A DNA stretch of 64,000 nt from Roseomonas populi (lineage in GTDB: Bacteria; Pseudomonadota; Alphaproteobacteria; Acetobacterales; Acetobacteraceae): NCBI RefSeq assembly GCF_024594815.1, contig NZ_JANJOU010000003.1, forward strand, positions 369,385 through 433,384, read 5' to 3'. Shown here one piece after another: positions 43,186-50,898 of the stretch (positions are counted from its first letter, which is position 1; each line of letters opens with the position of its first letter). The notes beneath the pieces were generated by a model. It made no database searches and was not told where the DNA came from. It was given only the letters and a program-made list of their open reading frames with translations. Position numbers and translations under genes: made by a program.

Positions 43186-44619
43186 TCAGCGCTCCCTGCC
43201 AGATACAAGGGAAGCTGCTTCCGGCTGCGCGGACAGGCGCGACAGCCAGCCATGCTTGTCCGGCCTTTGCCTTACGTCCCGCAGCAGCCCGGCCATCTCA
43301 GGCCGCTGCCAGAACTCCGGCATGTCCACCACGAAGAACCCGGCATCCCGCGCATCGAGCAGCCCGCACTGGCCGCCCGTCGCCTCCCTGATATCCTCCA
43401 CCTGGAGCAGCGGGCGGGCCTGCTCTACCAGATTGTCACCGGAGCCGTTGACCTGGTTATTGTTGTGATTGAACCCACGGACCATCACGGACGTGCGCCC
43501 CGAGCGATGCTCGATATCCTTCAGCGTGTCGGTATCCGGCAGGCCCCGATATAGCGTGTGCGCGACCGCCTTCTTCCAGATGCGGGCGGTCTCCCGCCCG
43601 TAGCGCGTCTCCACTTGCGCCGCCGCGTTCTGGAACACGCCGAGGAAGTTGATCCCGCCCTGCCGGTAGAGGGTCAGGACTTCATAGAAGTTCGAGACAT
43701 AGAGCTGGCCCCACTCCTCCCCGACCAGCAGCGCCCGCAAGGGGCCGTGCGCGTCGGCGAAGCGCTCAATGATTGCTGCCGTCATTGCGCCCACGAAGGC
43801 CCGGCTGGTATCGGATCGCGCTGAGCCGATCACGAACAGCGCTGTCCGCTCCTGCTTCATGCTTGCCGGATCAAACGAGTTCCGGTCCGTTGCCGCCCGC
43901 GCCGCCGCGCCGGGCTGATAGCCCTGCAAGCGCTCGATGATGGTTGAGGAATAGGCGTTCCACTGATCCCGGCTCTCGGTCAAGTTGGCGACCAAGCGAC
44001 ACATGCCGGAGTCTTCCTCCATCGCGCCGAGGCTGGCCCATAGCAGCAGATCGTCGGCGACCTCCTGCCGCCCCCGCCCGTAGAAGTCCCACAATCCGCC
44101 CGGCGTGCAGGGCCAGCGCTCGGATGGATGAAGAGCCGCGATCTTGTTGTAGAGCGCGAAGCAGGTTCGCACGCCCTGGCCGATCCATTTATGCCCCGGA
44201 TGCGGATCGACCGGCACCAGATAGCTTGCGGCGTCATAGGCGGCTTCGCCGACGATGGACCGAAGCCCCGGCTGCGCCGCCACCTCCAGCAGCTTTGTGT
44301 TGAAGTTGTAGGTCTCGGATGGATAGCCGTAGAGCCCGCCGGGATTGATGAACCGCACCCAATAGCCCTGCCGCTCCAGGGTTTTCCAGGACACCCAGGC
44401 CAGCTCGGCGTCCTTGGGATCGGTGATGATCTTGGAGAGATGCGCCGTGCGCGGCGAGACCAGGTTGACGCCGAGGAACCGGGTCAGCTTGCCTTTTCCG
44501 GCCTGGGCGTCGATCGCCACCGGCTCAGTCCCGTCATAGATCAGCGGCTGGCCTTCGTAGAAGCCCAGCTCGATCCCCCGGCGCAGGCCGGGGCGCGGCA
44601 TCGGAACGGGCGGGCTCAT
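43186..44619 (-). CDS. TraG/VirD4-like type IV coupling protein
   Basis: 477 residues, lacking the usual N-terminal membrane segments. The ATPase core reads AIDAQAGKGKLTRFLGVNLV (Walker A-like, 36-50 region) and LRALLVGEEWGQLYV at the Walker B position; NPGGLYGYPSETYN, then NFLGVFQNAAAQVETRYG are typical of the T4CP family. It should couple the relaxosome to a type IV secretion channel. Both nucleotide-binding motifs deviate from the GxxGxGK and LLDE consensus, so its activity may be altered. No other T4SS gene is present, so the element would rely on another conjugative system. Confidence 0.78.
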   Translation of the reverse strand: MSPPVPMPRPGLRRGIELGFYEGQPLIYDGTEPVAIDAQAGKGKLTRFLGVNLVSPRTAHLSKIITDPKDAELAWVSWKTLERQGYWVRFINPGGLYGYPSETYNFNTKLLEVAAQPGLRSIVGEAAYDAASYLVPVDPHPGHKWIGQGVRTCFALYNKIAALHPSERWPCTPGGLWDFYGRGRQEVADDLLLWASLGAMEEDSGMCRLVANLTESRDQWNAYSSTIIERLQGYQPGAAARAATDRNSFDPASMKQERTALFVIGSARSDTSRAFVGAMTAAIIERFADAHGPLRALLVGEEWGQLYVSNFYEVLTLYRQGGINFLGVFQNAAAQVETRYGRETARIWKKAVAHTLYRGLPDTDTLKDIEHRSGRTSVMVRGFNHNNNQVNGSGDNLVEQARPLLQVEDIREATGGQCGLLDARDAGFFVVDMPEFWQRPEMAGLLRDVRQRPDKHGWLSRLSAQPEAASLVSGRER

Positions 44620-44846
44620 AGCAGGCCGCTCCGCTCCAGCGCGTCCCGGTCATTAAGGCGCGCATGGCCGAGCGCCCCGGACGGGTTGGCAAGCAGCATC
44701 GCCCGCATCTGCTGGGCGGCCTGCGCTTCGGCCCGCATACGGGCGATGCGGGCTTGCGCCGCATCCTCCCATGCCAAGCGCTGCTGGGCATGGGATTCGA
44801 ACATCCAGAAGAACTGGTAGAGTTCAACGAGGCGGCCCAGGCTCAT
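44616..44846 (-). CDS. Small hypothetical mobilization-operon protein
   Basis: 76 residues, helical coiled-coil character (QQRLAWEDAAQARIARMRAE). Overlaps both neighbours by four bases (T4CP downstream, membrane protein upstream). No family recognised. Confidence 0.6.
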   Translation of the reverse strand: MSLGRLVELYQFFWMFESHAQQRLAWEDAAQARIARMRAEAQAAQQMRAMLLANPSGALGHARLNDRDALERSGLL

Positions 44847-45358
44847 TTCCGGGTCTCCTCCTCGTCATCCCAGCTGGCGTAGCGGAAGGGCTCCTGGGGC
44901 TGGCGCGGCAGTGGGCGCTGAGAGGCTGGAGGCGCAGCCGAAGGCTGCGGCGGCAGGATGACCATATTGCCCGCGTCCTGCGCCTGCGCTGGCTGATCCT
45001 GCGCGGTCAGGATTTCAATGCCCAGCGAACCGGCGGCGTAGCCCGCGATCAGCAAATAGCCCCAGGCCTGATCCACGATATACACATTGAAAACCACGGC
45101 GCAGAACATGACGAAGGCCGGGAGGAAAACCATGCCAGCGAGGCCGCGATAGACGAACCGCCGAGCCTCCTCCGGCTCCAGCCTGAACTTGCCAATGACG
45201 AGCGGCTTGTTCCAGGCGACAATCGCCATCGCCGTGAAGATCAACGACACGAAGGCGATCAGCGCAAAGATAATGGCCGCGAATATAATCGCGAAGCCGC
45301 CGATAAAAGCGATCCCGATAGCAAGTCCTGAGTTATCGTTGCTGTTGTTCGAAGACAT
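44843..45358 (-). CDS. Membrane protein of the mobilization operon
   Basis: 171 residues. The ATG has AGGAG nine bases upstream. Three to four membrane segments: LAIGIAFIGGFAIIFAAIIF, LIAFVSLIFTAMAIVAW, FLPAFVMFCAVVFNVYIV and YLLIAGYAAGSLGIEI; a Pro/Gln-rich cytoplasmic tail follows. In its place between relaxase and coupling protein it may supply the membrane anchor the T4CP lacks; this is inference. Confidence 0.68.
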   Translation of the reverse strand: MSSNNSNDNSGLAIGIAFIGGFAIIFAAIIFALIAFVSLIFTAMAIVAWNKPLVIGKFRLEPEEARRFVYRGLAGMVFLPAFVMFCAVVFNVYIVDQAWGYLLIAGYAAGSLGIEILTAQDQPAQAQDAGNMVILPPQPSAAPPASQRPLPRQPQEPFRYASWDDEEETRK

Positions 45359-45387
45359 GGCAAAACACTCCTTTGTTGAAAAGAGGA

Positions 45388-46668
45388 TTACCGTTCGAGG
45401 CGCAGCCCTCGGCTGCTGCCAAGATCGCGCTGCTGCTCGGCAGCGCGGTCCCGTTGCTTGGTGAATGAGAGGAACCGGCCCACGTCCTTGCGCAGCTCCA
45501 GAAGCTGCCGGGCCTGCTCCTGACGCAGCGCCTTGAACTTCTCCTGCAAGGCCGCGCGTTGCTCGCGCTGCGCGTCGATCAGCGCCTGGCGCTCGCGCGC
45601 CTGCCGCTCTTGGGAGCGCAGCGCTTCTGCTTCGTTTTGCGCCCGCACTTCCTGGTATTTGCCGGTGATCCGGTGCCACAGGCCGCGCAGTCCCTTCGGG
45701 ACGCGCTCCTGGCGCACCTTGGTCTCGGCCCGCCACTCGGCTTCAAGCCGCTGATCGAGCGCGGTGCGGGCATTGCGATGCGCTTGCGTCAGCTCGGCCT
45801 TTTGCTGGCCGAGCGCGCCCGAGCGTTTGAGGAACCGGCTTCGGCTCTCCTCGACATGGCGGCGGATCGCGGGCGTCATCCGCTCACCGATCAGCTTTTG
45901 AGTGGCCTCGACGCTGGCAAGGTCGGCCCCGTCACCCAGCCGGGCGGCGACCTCCTTGGTCTTCAAGCCCAGCTGGCGGGGCAGCGAATAGACCTCGCCA
46001 TTGAAGTCCAGGACGACAAAGCTGCGCTTGTCGCCTTTGGCGAGAAAGAAGCCGCGCTCTTCGACGGCGCGCCCGAACGCCTTGGCGTTGTCGGACGCAC
46101 CCCAGGCTTGTTGCAGCGTCTCTTTGATCCAGCGCGGATCGACGCCTTGGCGCTTGGCCTGCTGCCATTCCGCCAGGCTGAAATTGGTGGGATCACGGCT
46201 CCCAGCAGACTCGATGCCCTTCGGCATGGTCCAGCCATGCTCCAGGTACAGGTCGCGGGAGACTGCCATCAGCTTCTTCTTGAAGAAGGAGAGCTGGCAG
46301 GCGGTCATGGTGCCAGCGTCGATCCGGCTCCAAACGCAGTGCGCATGCTGCCTGCCTTCCTTCTCATGGAAGACGATGGCGCGCGGCTGGCCCTCCAGGC
46401 CGAGCCGGTCCTCGATCCGGTCGATCGCGGCCTCGAAGGCTTCCGGGCTGACCCTCTCCTGCTCAGGCGGGCTTAAAGACAGGGAAAAGAGATATTGGCG
46501 GCAGCGTGTGCCCCGGCTGATCGCCTCCGCCTCCTTGAACGCGCCTCTGAGGTCTTCCGAGAGGAAGCCGCGCAACTCGTGCAGCCGGACATGCTCGTTG
46601 TCGTCGGTGCGCATCAGGTGGGCGGCCAGGTCCTGGCCGCCGCCGCGCTGGCTGGCCTTCAGGATCAT
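45388..46668 (-). CDS. MobA/VirD2-like HUH relaxase
   Basis: 426 residues. Nicks the transfer origin and pilots the strand. The HUH metal motif is in RQHAHCVWSRID (about residues 105-116); RQYLFSLSLSPPEQERVS precedes it. The N-terminal catalytic residue is probably not a Tyr within the first 30 residues (MILKASQRGGGQDLAAHLMR has none), so a different Tyr must act. A long coiled coil (about 280-415) follows. The start overlaps the mobC stop by four bases. Confidence 0.82.
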   Translation of the reverse strand: MILKASQRGGGQDLAAHLMRTDDNEHVRLHELRGFLSEDLRGAFKEAEAISRGTRCRQYLFSLSLSPPEQERVSPEAFEAAIDRIEDRLGLEGQPRAIVFHEKEGRQHAHCVWSRIDAGTMTACQLSFFKKKLMAVSRDLYLEHGWTMPKGIESAGSRDPTNFSLAEWQQAKRQGVDPRWIKETLQQAWGASDNAKAFGRAVEERGFFLAKGDKRSFVVLDFNGEVYSLPRQLGLKTKEVAARLGDGADLASVEATQKLIGERMTPAIRRHVEESRSRFLKRSGALGQQKAELTQAHRNARTALDQRLEAEWRAETKVRQERVPKGLRGLWHRITGKYQEVRAQNEAEALRSQERQARERQALIDAQREQRAALQEKFKALRQEQARQLLELRKDVGRFLSFTKQRDRAAEQQRDLGSSRGLRLER

Positions 46669-47087
46669 GGCGCGCCCTCCGGCTTAAGGCCGAGCGCCGC
46701 CATCAGCAGGCGGCGCAGGTCGCGTAAGTACTGGACGGCCTCGCGCAACTCTTCCTCGATCTCCGGCGAGACCGGGAGCGCGCCGATATGCGCCAGATGG
46801 GCGAGCTGGTTGAGGTTGCTGGCGATCCGGGAGGAGCCCAGCGCGGCCAGAACCTGGCCGAGCGCCTTGCGGTCTTCGACCGGCAGGCCACTCCGGCGCA
46901 GCCGGACCGGCACCCCATCACCCAGGATTTTGGCTTTGATGTAGGAGCCGAGCGGAGCGCCCGCGGCCTCAACAGCCAGGCGGGCGCGCTCGTTCGGCGT
47001 CAGGCGGATACTGAACGGGCTTTGGCGCTTAGAACGAGGGTTGCCCGGCGCGGCAGCAGCCGCGCTGAAGGTCTCCATCAATGACAT
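46665..47087 (-). CDS. mobC: MobC-like relaxosome protein
   Basis: 140 residues. PFSIRLTPNERARLAVEAAG (ribbon-helix-helix start), then AALGSSRIASNLNQLAHLAH, the MobC signature that follows an RHH DNA-binding part. Helps the relaxase melt and nick oriT. The transfer origin is expected close by, between this gene and the truncated fragment upstream. Confidence 0.82.
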   Translation of the reverse strand: MSLMETFSAAAAAPGNPRSKRQSPFSIRLTPNERARLAVEAAGAPLGSYIKAKILGDGVPVRLRRSGLPVEDRKALGQVLAALGSSRIASNLNQLAHLAHIGALPVSPEIEEELREAVQYLRDLRRLLMAALGLKPEGAP

Positions 47088-47098
47088 GGCCGCCCCCG

Positions 47099-47203
47099 CT
47101 ACAAAGAGGGCGGGCGCGGCTGCGCCAGCGAGGTGTCCTTAAGGATGTGCTCCCATTCGGCCAGTTCGTCGAATATCCGGTTTGTGTCGTCACCGGATAG
47201 GCG
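47099..47203 (-). pseudogene. Truncated 3' end of an element gene
   Basis: The last 34 codons of a gene remain (GDDTNRIFDELAEWEHILKD, then TSLAQPRPPSL and stop). The frame runs open into cpaB sequence without a plausible start, so its 5' part was lost at the junction near 47203. The fragment looks like a helical transfer-region protein; its identity is unknown. Confidence 0.55.
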
Positions 47204-47212
47204 CCCACGGCG
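47195..47212. other. Element/tad-locus junction
   Basis: To the right, cpaB is in frame up to about codon 190; to the left, the truncated element frame starts. No tRNA-Phe repeat was found here, so this is not an obvious attR for the tRNA-integrated element. Probably produced by deletion or illegitimate recombination. Confidence 0.6.
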
Positions 47213-47772
47213 CCCTGCACGATCGCCTGGTCCACCGCGATCACGCGCAGGTCGCGCAGCACCGTTTCCCCGAACACGCGGCGGTAGGCGGGCACGGCCT
47301 CATCGTTCACTTGCTGTGTCAGCAACAGGTCCACCCGGTCGCCGGGCCAGATCAGGCCCGCGGCACCAGTGGTGGCATCCACCGAGACGGCGAAGGCCCG
47401 CATGTCGGGCGCGAGGACGGCGGCCAGGAAGCCGCGCTCGCCGGGCCGCAGCACGTCGCCCGGCCGGATCGGCTCGCCCTGCGAGATGGCCCGGCGCGCC
47501 ATGGCGCCGGTGACCTCCGCGCGCGCCTCGGGCCCGTCGCGCACGGCACCGGGCGGGGCAGCTGCGATCTCCGTCTCGACGGAGCCGAGGTCTTCCGTCC
47601 GGACGAGGGCGCCGGCGCGGACCGGGCGCGCGGCGACGAGGAATCGGCCGCGCGGCGCCTGCTCCTGCGCGGCCGGCGCCGGTGCGTCGGGCGCCGGCGC
47701 CAGGCCGAGCCAGGCCACGCCGGCAGTGGCCCCGCCCGCGAGGAGGATGAGAAGGAGGAGCACGCCGCGCAT
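47203..47772 (-). pseudogene. cpaB: cpaB, 3'-truncated
   Basis: Flp pilus assembly protein CpaB: signal/anchor MRGVLLLLILLAGGATAGVA, then RFLVAARPVRAGALVRTEDL, ISQGEPIRPGDVLRPGERGF, VSVDATTGAAGLIWPGDRVD and VIAVDQAIVQGAVG (SAF-domain landmarks). After Gly190 the homology ends and 58 codons of unrelated element sequence follow up to a stop at 47029. The C-terminal part normal for CpaB (another ~80-100 residues) is lost. CpaB stabilises the outer-membrane secretin, so it should be non-functional. Confidence 0.75.
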
Positions 47773-47779
47773 GGCGCTC

Positions 47780-48291
47780 TCAGCCCCGGTCCAGGAGGGA
47801 GACGACGGTGCCCGCGCCGATCGCCAGGGCGTAGGGCAGCGGGCCGCCGCGCCCGATCCGGCGCAGCTCGCTCGCCAGATCCTCGCGACGCGCGCCACGC
47901 CGCGTGCCGGCAGCGCGGGCGGCCAGTGGCGGCCGATGAGATAGGGCAGCGCGAGCAGCCCGCCCGCCAGCGCCGTCGCGGCAAGGAGCAGGGGCACGCC
48001 GGCCGCGCCCGCCACGAGGGCGCAGGCGCCGAGAAGCTTCACGTCGCCGCCGCCCAGCGCGCCCAAGCGCCAAGCCAGGGCGGCGCCGAGAAGGACGAGC
48101 CCGGCGGCGAGCAGGCTGCTGCCGAGATCGCCGAGGGTGAGATGGGCAGCGGCCCCTCCGGACGCCAGCGCAAGGGCGATGCCGTCCGGCAGCAAGCGGG
48201 TGGCCAGATCGTGCCAGGCAGCGAGGAGAAGCAGCGCCACCGCTACCAGGGAGAAGGCCCCGGGCAGAAGGTCTATCGCAATCCTCTCCAT
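47780..48291 (-). pseudogene. cpaA: cpaA prepilin peptidase, frameshifted
   Basis: MERIAIDLLPGAFSLVAVAL through ALGGGDVKLLGACALVAGAA and LLALPYLIGRHWPPALPA is a typical CpaA/TadV prepilin peptidase N-terminus with several membrane segments and the GGGD motif. The C-terminus (LASELRRIGRGGPLPYALAI, then GAGTVVSLLDRG and stop at 47780) is in another frame. The shift lies between about 47890 and 47930, in GC-rich repeats, so a sequencing error is also possible. Without correction no full-length peptidase is made. Confidence 0.7.
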
Positions 48292-48369
48292 CGCCGTTTT
48301 CCTCTCAGATCGGGCGGCGGTCGGCCGCGCCCAGTTGGGCCCAGCCGCCTGGGGCGGCCACTTGCGCGG

Positions 48370-48552
48370 TCAGTTCAGGGCTGTCGTGATGCGCCCGAAG
48401 ACGCCCGACAGGGCGCTTGCCAACGACGGCACGGCGGTGATCAGCACGACGGAAATGGCGGCCGCTATCAGGCCGTACTCCAGGGCGGTGACGCCCTTGC
48501 GATCCTGCAGCAGGGCCTTGGCGGTCCTAAGTATTCCGATGACGTCGCTCAT
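48370..48552 (-). CDS. flp: Flp/Fap pilin component
   Basis: 60 residues. Short leader, then KGVTALEYGLIAAAISVVLI: the Flp-family processing site with Glu/Tyr (ALEYGLIAA) and hydrophobic helix. Major subunit of the tad pilus; it would require a prepilin peptidase (cpaA next door is frameshifted). The ~250 bases upstream contain no gene. Confidence 0.9.
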   Translation of the reverse strand: MSDVIGILRTAKALLQDRKGVTALEYGLIAAAISVVLITAVPSLASALSGVFGRITTALN

Positions 48553-48800
48553 GCTTTGAAGTCCTCTCTGGGGTTGCTCTGCTCTCCTGCACCCCGCCCG
48601 GAGTGGGGCGAGCGACGTCCTGTCGAGTGCGACACGCTTTGGAATTGTCTCAAAAATTGCGCTCAACTGCCGAAGCGGCCCAGGGAGCACGGCCTTTGTC
48701 AGAGGCGCCTGGATCGCTTCGTCACCACCATTCTTGGCCTGCGATGGTGAACGGATCGTTGCCGGGCGCAGCTTTCAGCCTCCGGGCTGAGGAGACGCCC

Positions 48801-49520
48801 TCAGCGCCGTCCCGGCATGATCGTCACGATGCCGGGGACATGCCTTGAAGGGGTAAGTGCAGCGGGGGTGAAGACCTGGACTCGGGCCGAGGCCGGCAGA
48901 AAGCGCATCACGCTGGATTCCCGTCCCCCGCCGTCGGCAGACCCGGGACTCGGTGGGGCGGACGCGGCGGAAGGGGCTCCCGTCCAGGCGAGGTTCACGC
49001 GCCGAAGATAGCCGGAGCCACGCACGGGATCGGCCGAGTGGTAGCCGGCGATGGCTGCGGGCCACTCCCCGTGGCGGAGCCGCAGCTCCGTCAGGAAGCG
49101 GATCGCGTAGGCCACGTTGGCGCGCGGCTCGAAGGCCTCCTCGAGCGTGGCGAAGGCAGCAGGATGGTGGCGAAGGTTGATCTGCATGCAGCCCACGTCC
49201 ACCGACAGGATCCCGCGGGCGAGAAGCTCGCGGACACGCGCGACGGCTTCCTCGCGCGAGGTGAAGTGGGCACCGACTCCGGCCGCGTTGATCGTCCATG
49301 GCCAGGCGGCGACCCGCCGGGTGAGGGGATCCGGCCGGCCGCTCTCCGTGCGCGCGATCGCGGAGAGGAGGCCGGCCGGAAGGCCGGACCCGGCCTCGGC
49401 GGCCGCAATCGCCTCCTCGCAGCCCTCCACCCCGCCGGGCTGCTGCGCGTGGCCGGGCAGCGGGGCCACGAGGAGGAGCAGCCACGCTGCCCCGGCCCTT
49501 CCTCTCCTGCTCTCCTGCAC
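48801..49520 (-). CDS. Lytic transglycosylase (SLT domain), secreted
   Basis: 239 residues with a signal peptide (AGAAWLLLLVAPLPGHAQQ). The SLT domain has the catalytic Glu in LLSAIARTESGRPDP, PWTINAAG, VGCMQINLRHHPAAFATLEE, ANVAYAIRFLTELR, and AGYHSADP. It cleaves peptidoglycan glycan strands. It sits beside the tad pilus genes and may have made room for the pilus. The C-terminal 60 residues are disordered Pro/Ser-rich. Confidence 0.85.
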   Translation of the reverse strand: MQESRRGRAGAAWLLLLVAPLPGHAQQPGGVEGCEEAIAAAEAGSGLPAGLLSAIARTESGRPDPLTRRVAAWPWTINAAGVGAHFTSREEAVARVRELLARGILSVDVGCMQINLRHHPAAFATLEEAFEPRANVAYAIRFLTELRLRHGEWPAAIAGYHSADPVRGSGYLRRVNLAWTGAPSAASAPPSPGSADGGGRESSVMRFLPASARVQVFTPAALTPSRHVPGIVTIMPGRR

Positions 49521-49605
49521 GGCGACACCTTGCGACCCTGGTCCGCTCCGGAATCGCCCAGGGCGGTTAAGATCGGGTGAGCACGGGCTCCTGGATGGCC
49601 CTGGC

Positions 49606-50898
49606 CTAGGGCGCCCCGAGCCGCCGCAGCCCGCCCGCCCCCGCCAACACCGCGAAGAGGAGGAACAGCGCCCCGGCAGCCAGGCCCAGGGGTGGCAAGC
49701 CGAGCCAGGCCGCGGCGCTCCCCGCGACCGCCGACCCCGAAACGTCCCCCATGTTCAGGGCCGCCATGAACAGGGCGAAGCGCGTGGCCGCCGCGGGGCC
49801 GAGGCTCGCCCGCATCACGGCGGGGGCGAGGGCCACGAAGAGCAGCGCGGGCAGCACCGTGGACAGGCCGAGCGCGAGCGGCCCGGCCAGCGCGGCCCAG
49901 CGCGGCTCCGGCACCAGCAGCAGGGCGCCCGCTAAGACGTGGGCGGCGCCGCAGAGGCCGAGCAGGACGGCGAGCGCCCGCCGGGGGCCGGCGCGGTCCG
50001 TCCACCAGCCGATGGCGAGCGCGCCGAGCGTGCCGGTGACGAGCCCCATGCCGGCCTGTAAGCGCGAGAGCGCCTCCGCCTCCCAGCCGCGCGCCTGGAT
50101 GAGTTCCACGCTCAGGGGCAGCCGGAAGATCGCGGCGGCGAAATCGGTGGCGAAGCAGAACAGCAGCAGAAGCGGCGTGGCGCCGCCCCGCAGGCTGGCG
50201 GCGAGGCGGCGCAGGAGCGTTGGGAACCCCTCCCCCGCCGCGCTGCGCCCGAGATCGCGGCGTAGTGAGAGACGCGCATCGCCCGCGCCTTCCCGCACGA
50301 GGAGCTGGAGCGCCAGCACCGCCCCGCCGAAGGCGAGCAGCACGAGCGCCGAGGCGTGCAGCCCGTGCGCGGGCAGCATCCAGGCGAAGAGTGCCGCCCC
50401 CACTGCCCCGCCGGTGACGAACCCCGTGCGGGTGACGGCATTGGCCGTGCCCAGCCGCTCCGGCGGCACGTTGTCGATGATCATGCCGTCCGTCGCCGTG
50501 TCGTTCAGCGCGGCGAGGGCACCTTGCAGAAGAAAGACGGCGCTGATGGCGGGCAGCGTGGCCGCGCCGCCCTCCTCTACCAGCAGCAGCCGGGCCAGGG
50601 CGAGGAGCGAGGCGGTGAGCGCCGCGGCCACCCAGAAGCGGCGCCGCCCCATGGCAAGGCCACCGAACCGGTCCACCACCGGCCCCCAGAGGGGCTGCAG
50701 GATCCAGGGCAGCCCGACTGTCGCGACATGGGCGCCGATCTCCCCGGTGGATGCGCCCAGCGCCGCAAAGTGGTTGGGAATGGCCGTCAGCGCGAAGCCC
50801 GCCACCAGCCCCTGATGGGCGTAGAGCGCGGCGATGAGGACGTAGCGCCAGCCCGGGCTGGCGATCAGCGGGCCGGGACGGGCGGCCTCAGCCCGCAT
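49606..50898 (-). CDS. MFS transporter
   Basis: 430 residues, about 12 membrane segments, with YVLIAALYAHQGLVAGFALT and a FAALGASTGEIGAHV cytoplasmic loop, plus TDGMIIDNVPPERLGTANAV as the central motif seen in AmpG/RhtX-type carriers. A muropeptide, siderophore or glycoside substrate is possible. Last gene of the long leftward operon; its start overlaps the glucosyltransferase stop by 11 bases, so it is a likely exporter or importer of the operon's product. Confidence 0.8.
   Translation of the reverse strand: MRAEAARPGPLIASPGWRYVLIAALYAHQGLVAGFALTAIPNHFAALGASTGEIGAHVATVGLPWILQPLWGPVVDRFGGLAMGRRRFWVAAALTASLLALARLLLVEEGGAATLPAISAVFLLQGALAALNDTATDGMIIDNVPPERLGTANAVTRTGFVTGGAVGAALFAWMLPAHGLHASALVLLAFGGAVLALQLLVREGAGDARLSLRRDLGRSAAGEGFPTLLRRLAASLRGGATPLLLLFCFATDFAAAIFRLPLSVELIQARGWEAEALSRLQAGMGLVTGTLGALAIGWWTDRAGPRRALAVLLGLCGAAHVLAGALLLVPEPRWAALAGPLALGLSTVLPALLFVALAPAVMRASLGPAAATRFALFMAALNMGDVSGSAVAGSAAAWLGLPPLGLAAGALFLLFAVLAGAGGLRRLGAP

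Noticed and set aside
47088..47220. attR copy of the tRNA-Phe 3' end
   Set aside because: No match to the T-arm or acceptor words of tRNA-Phe at the right junction, so a clean site-specific right end is not supported.
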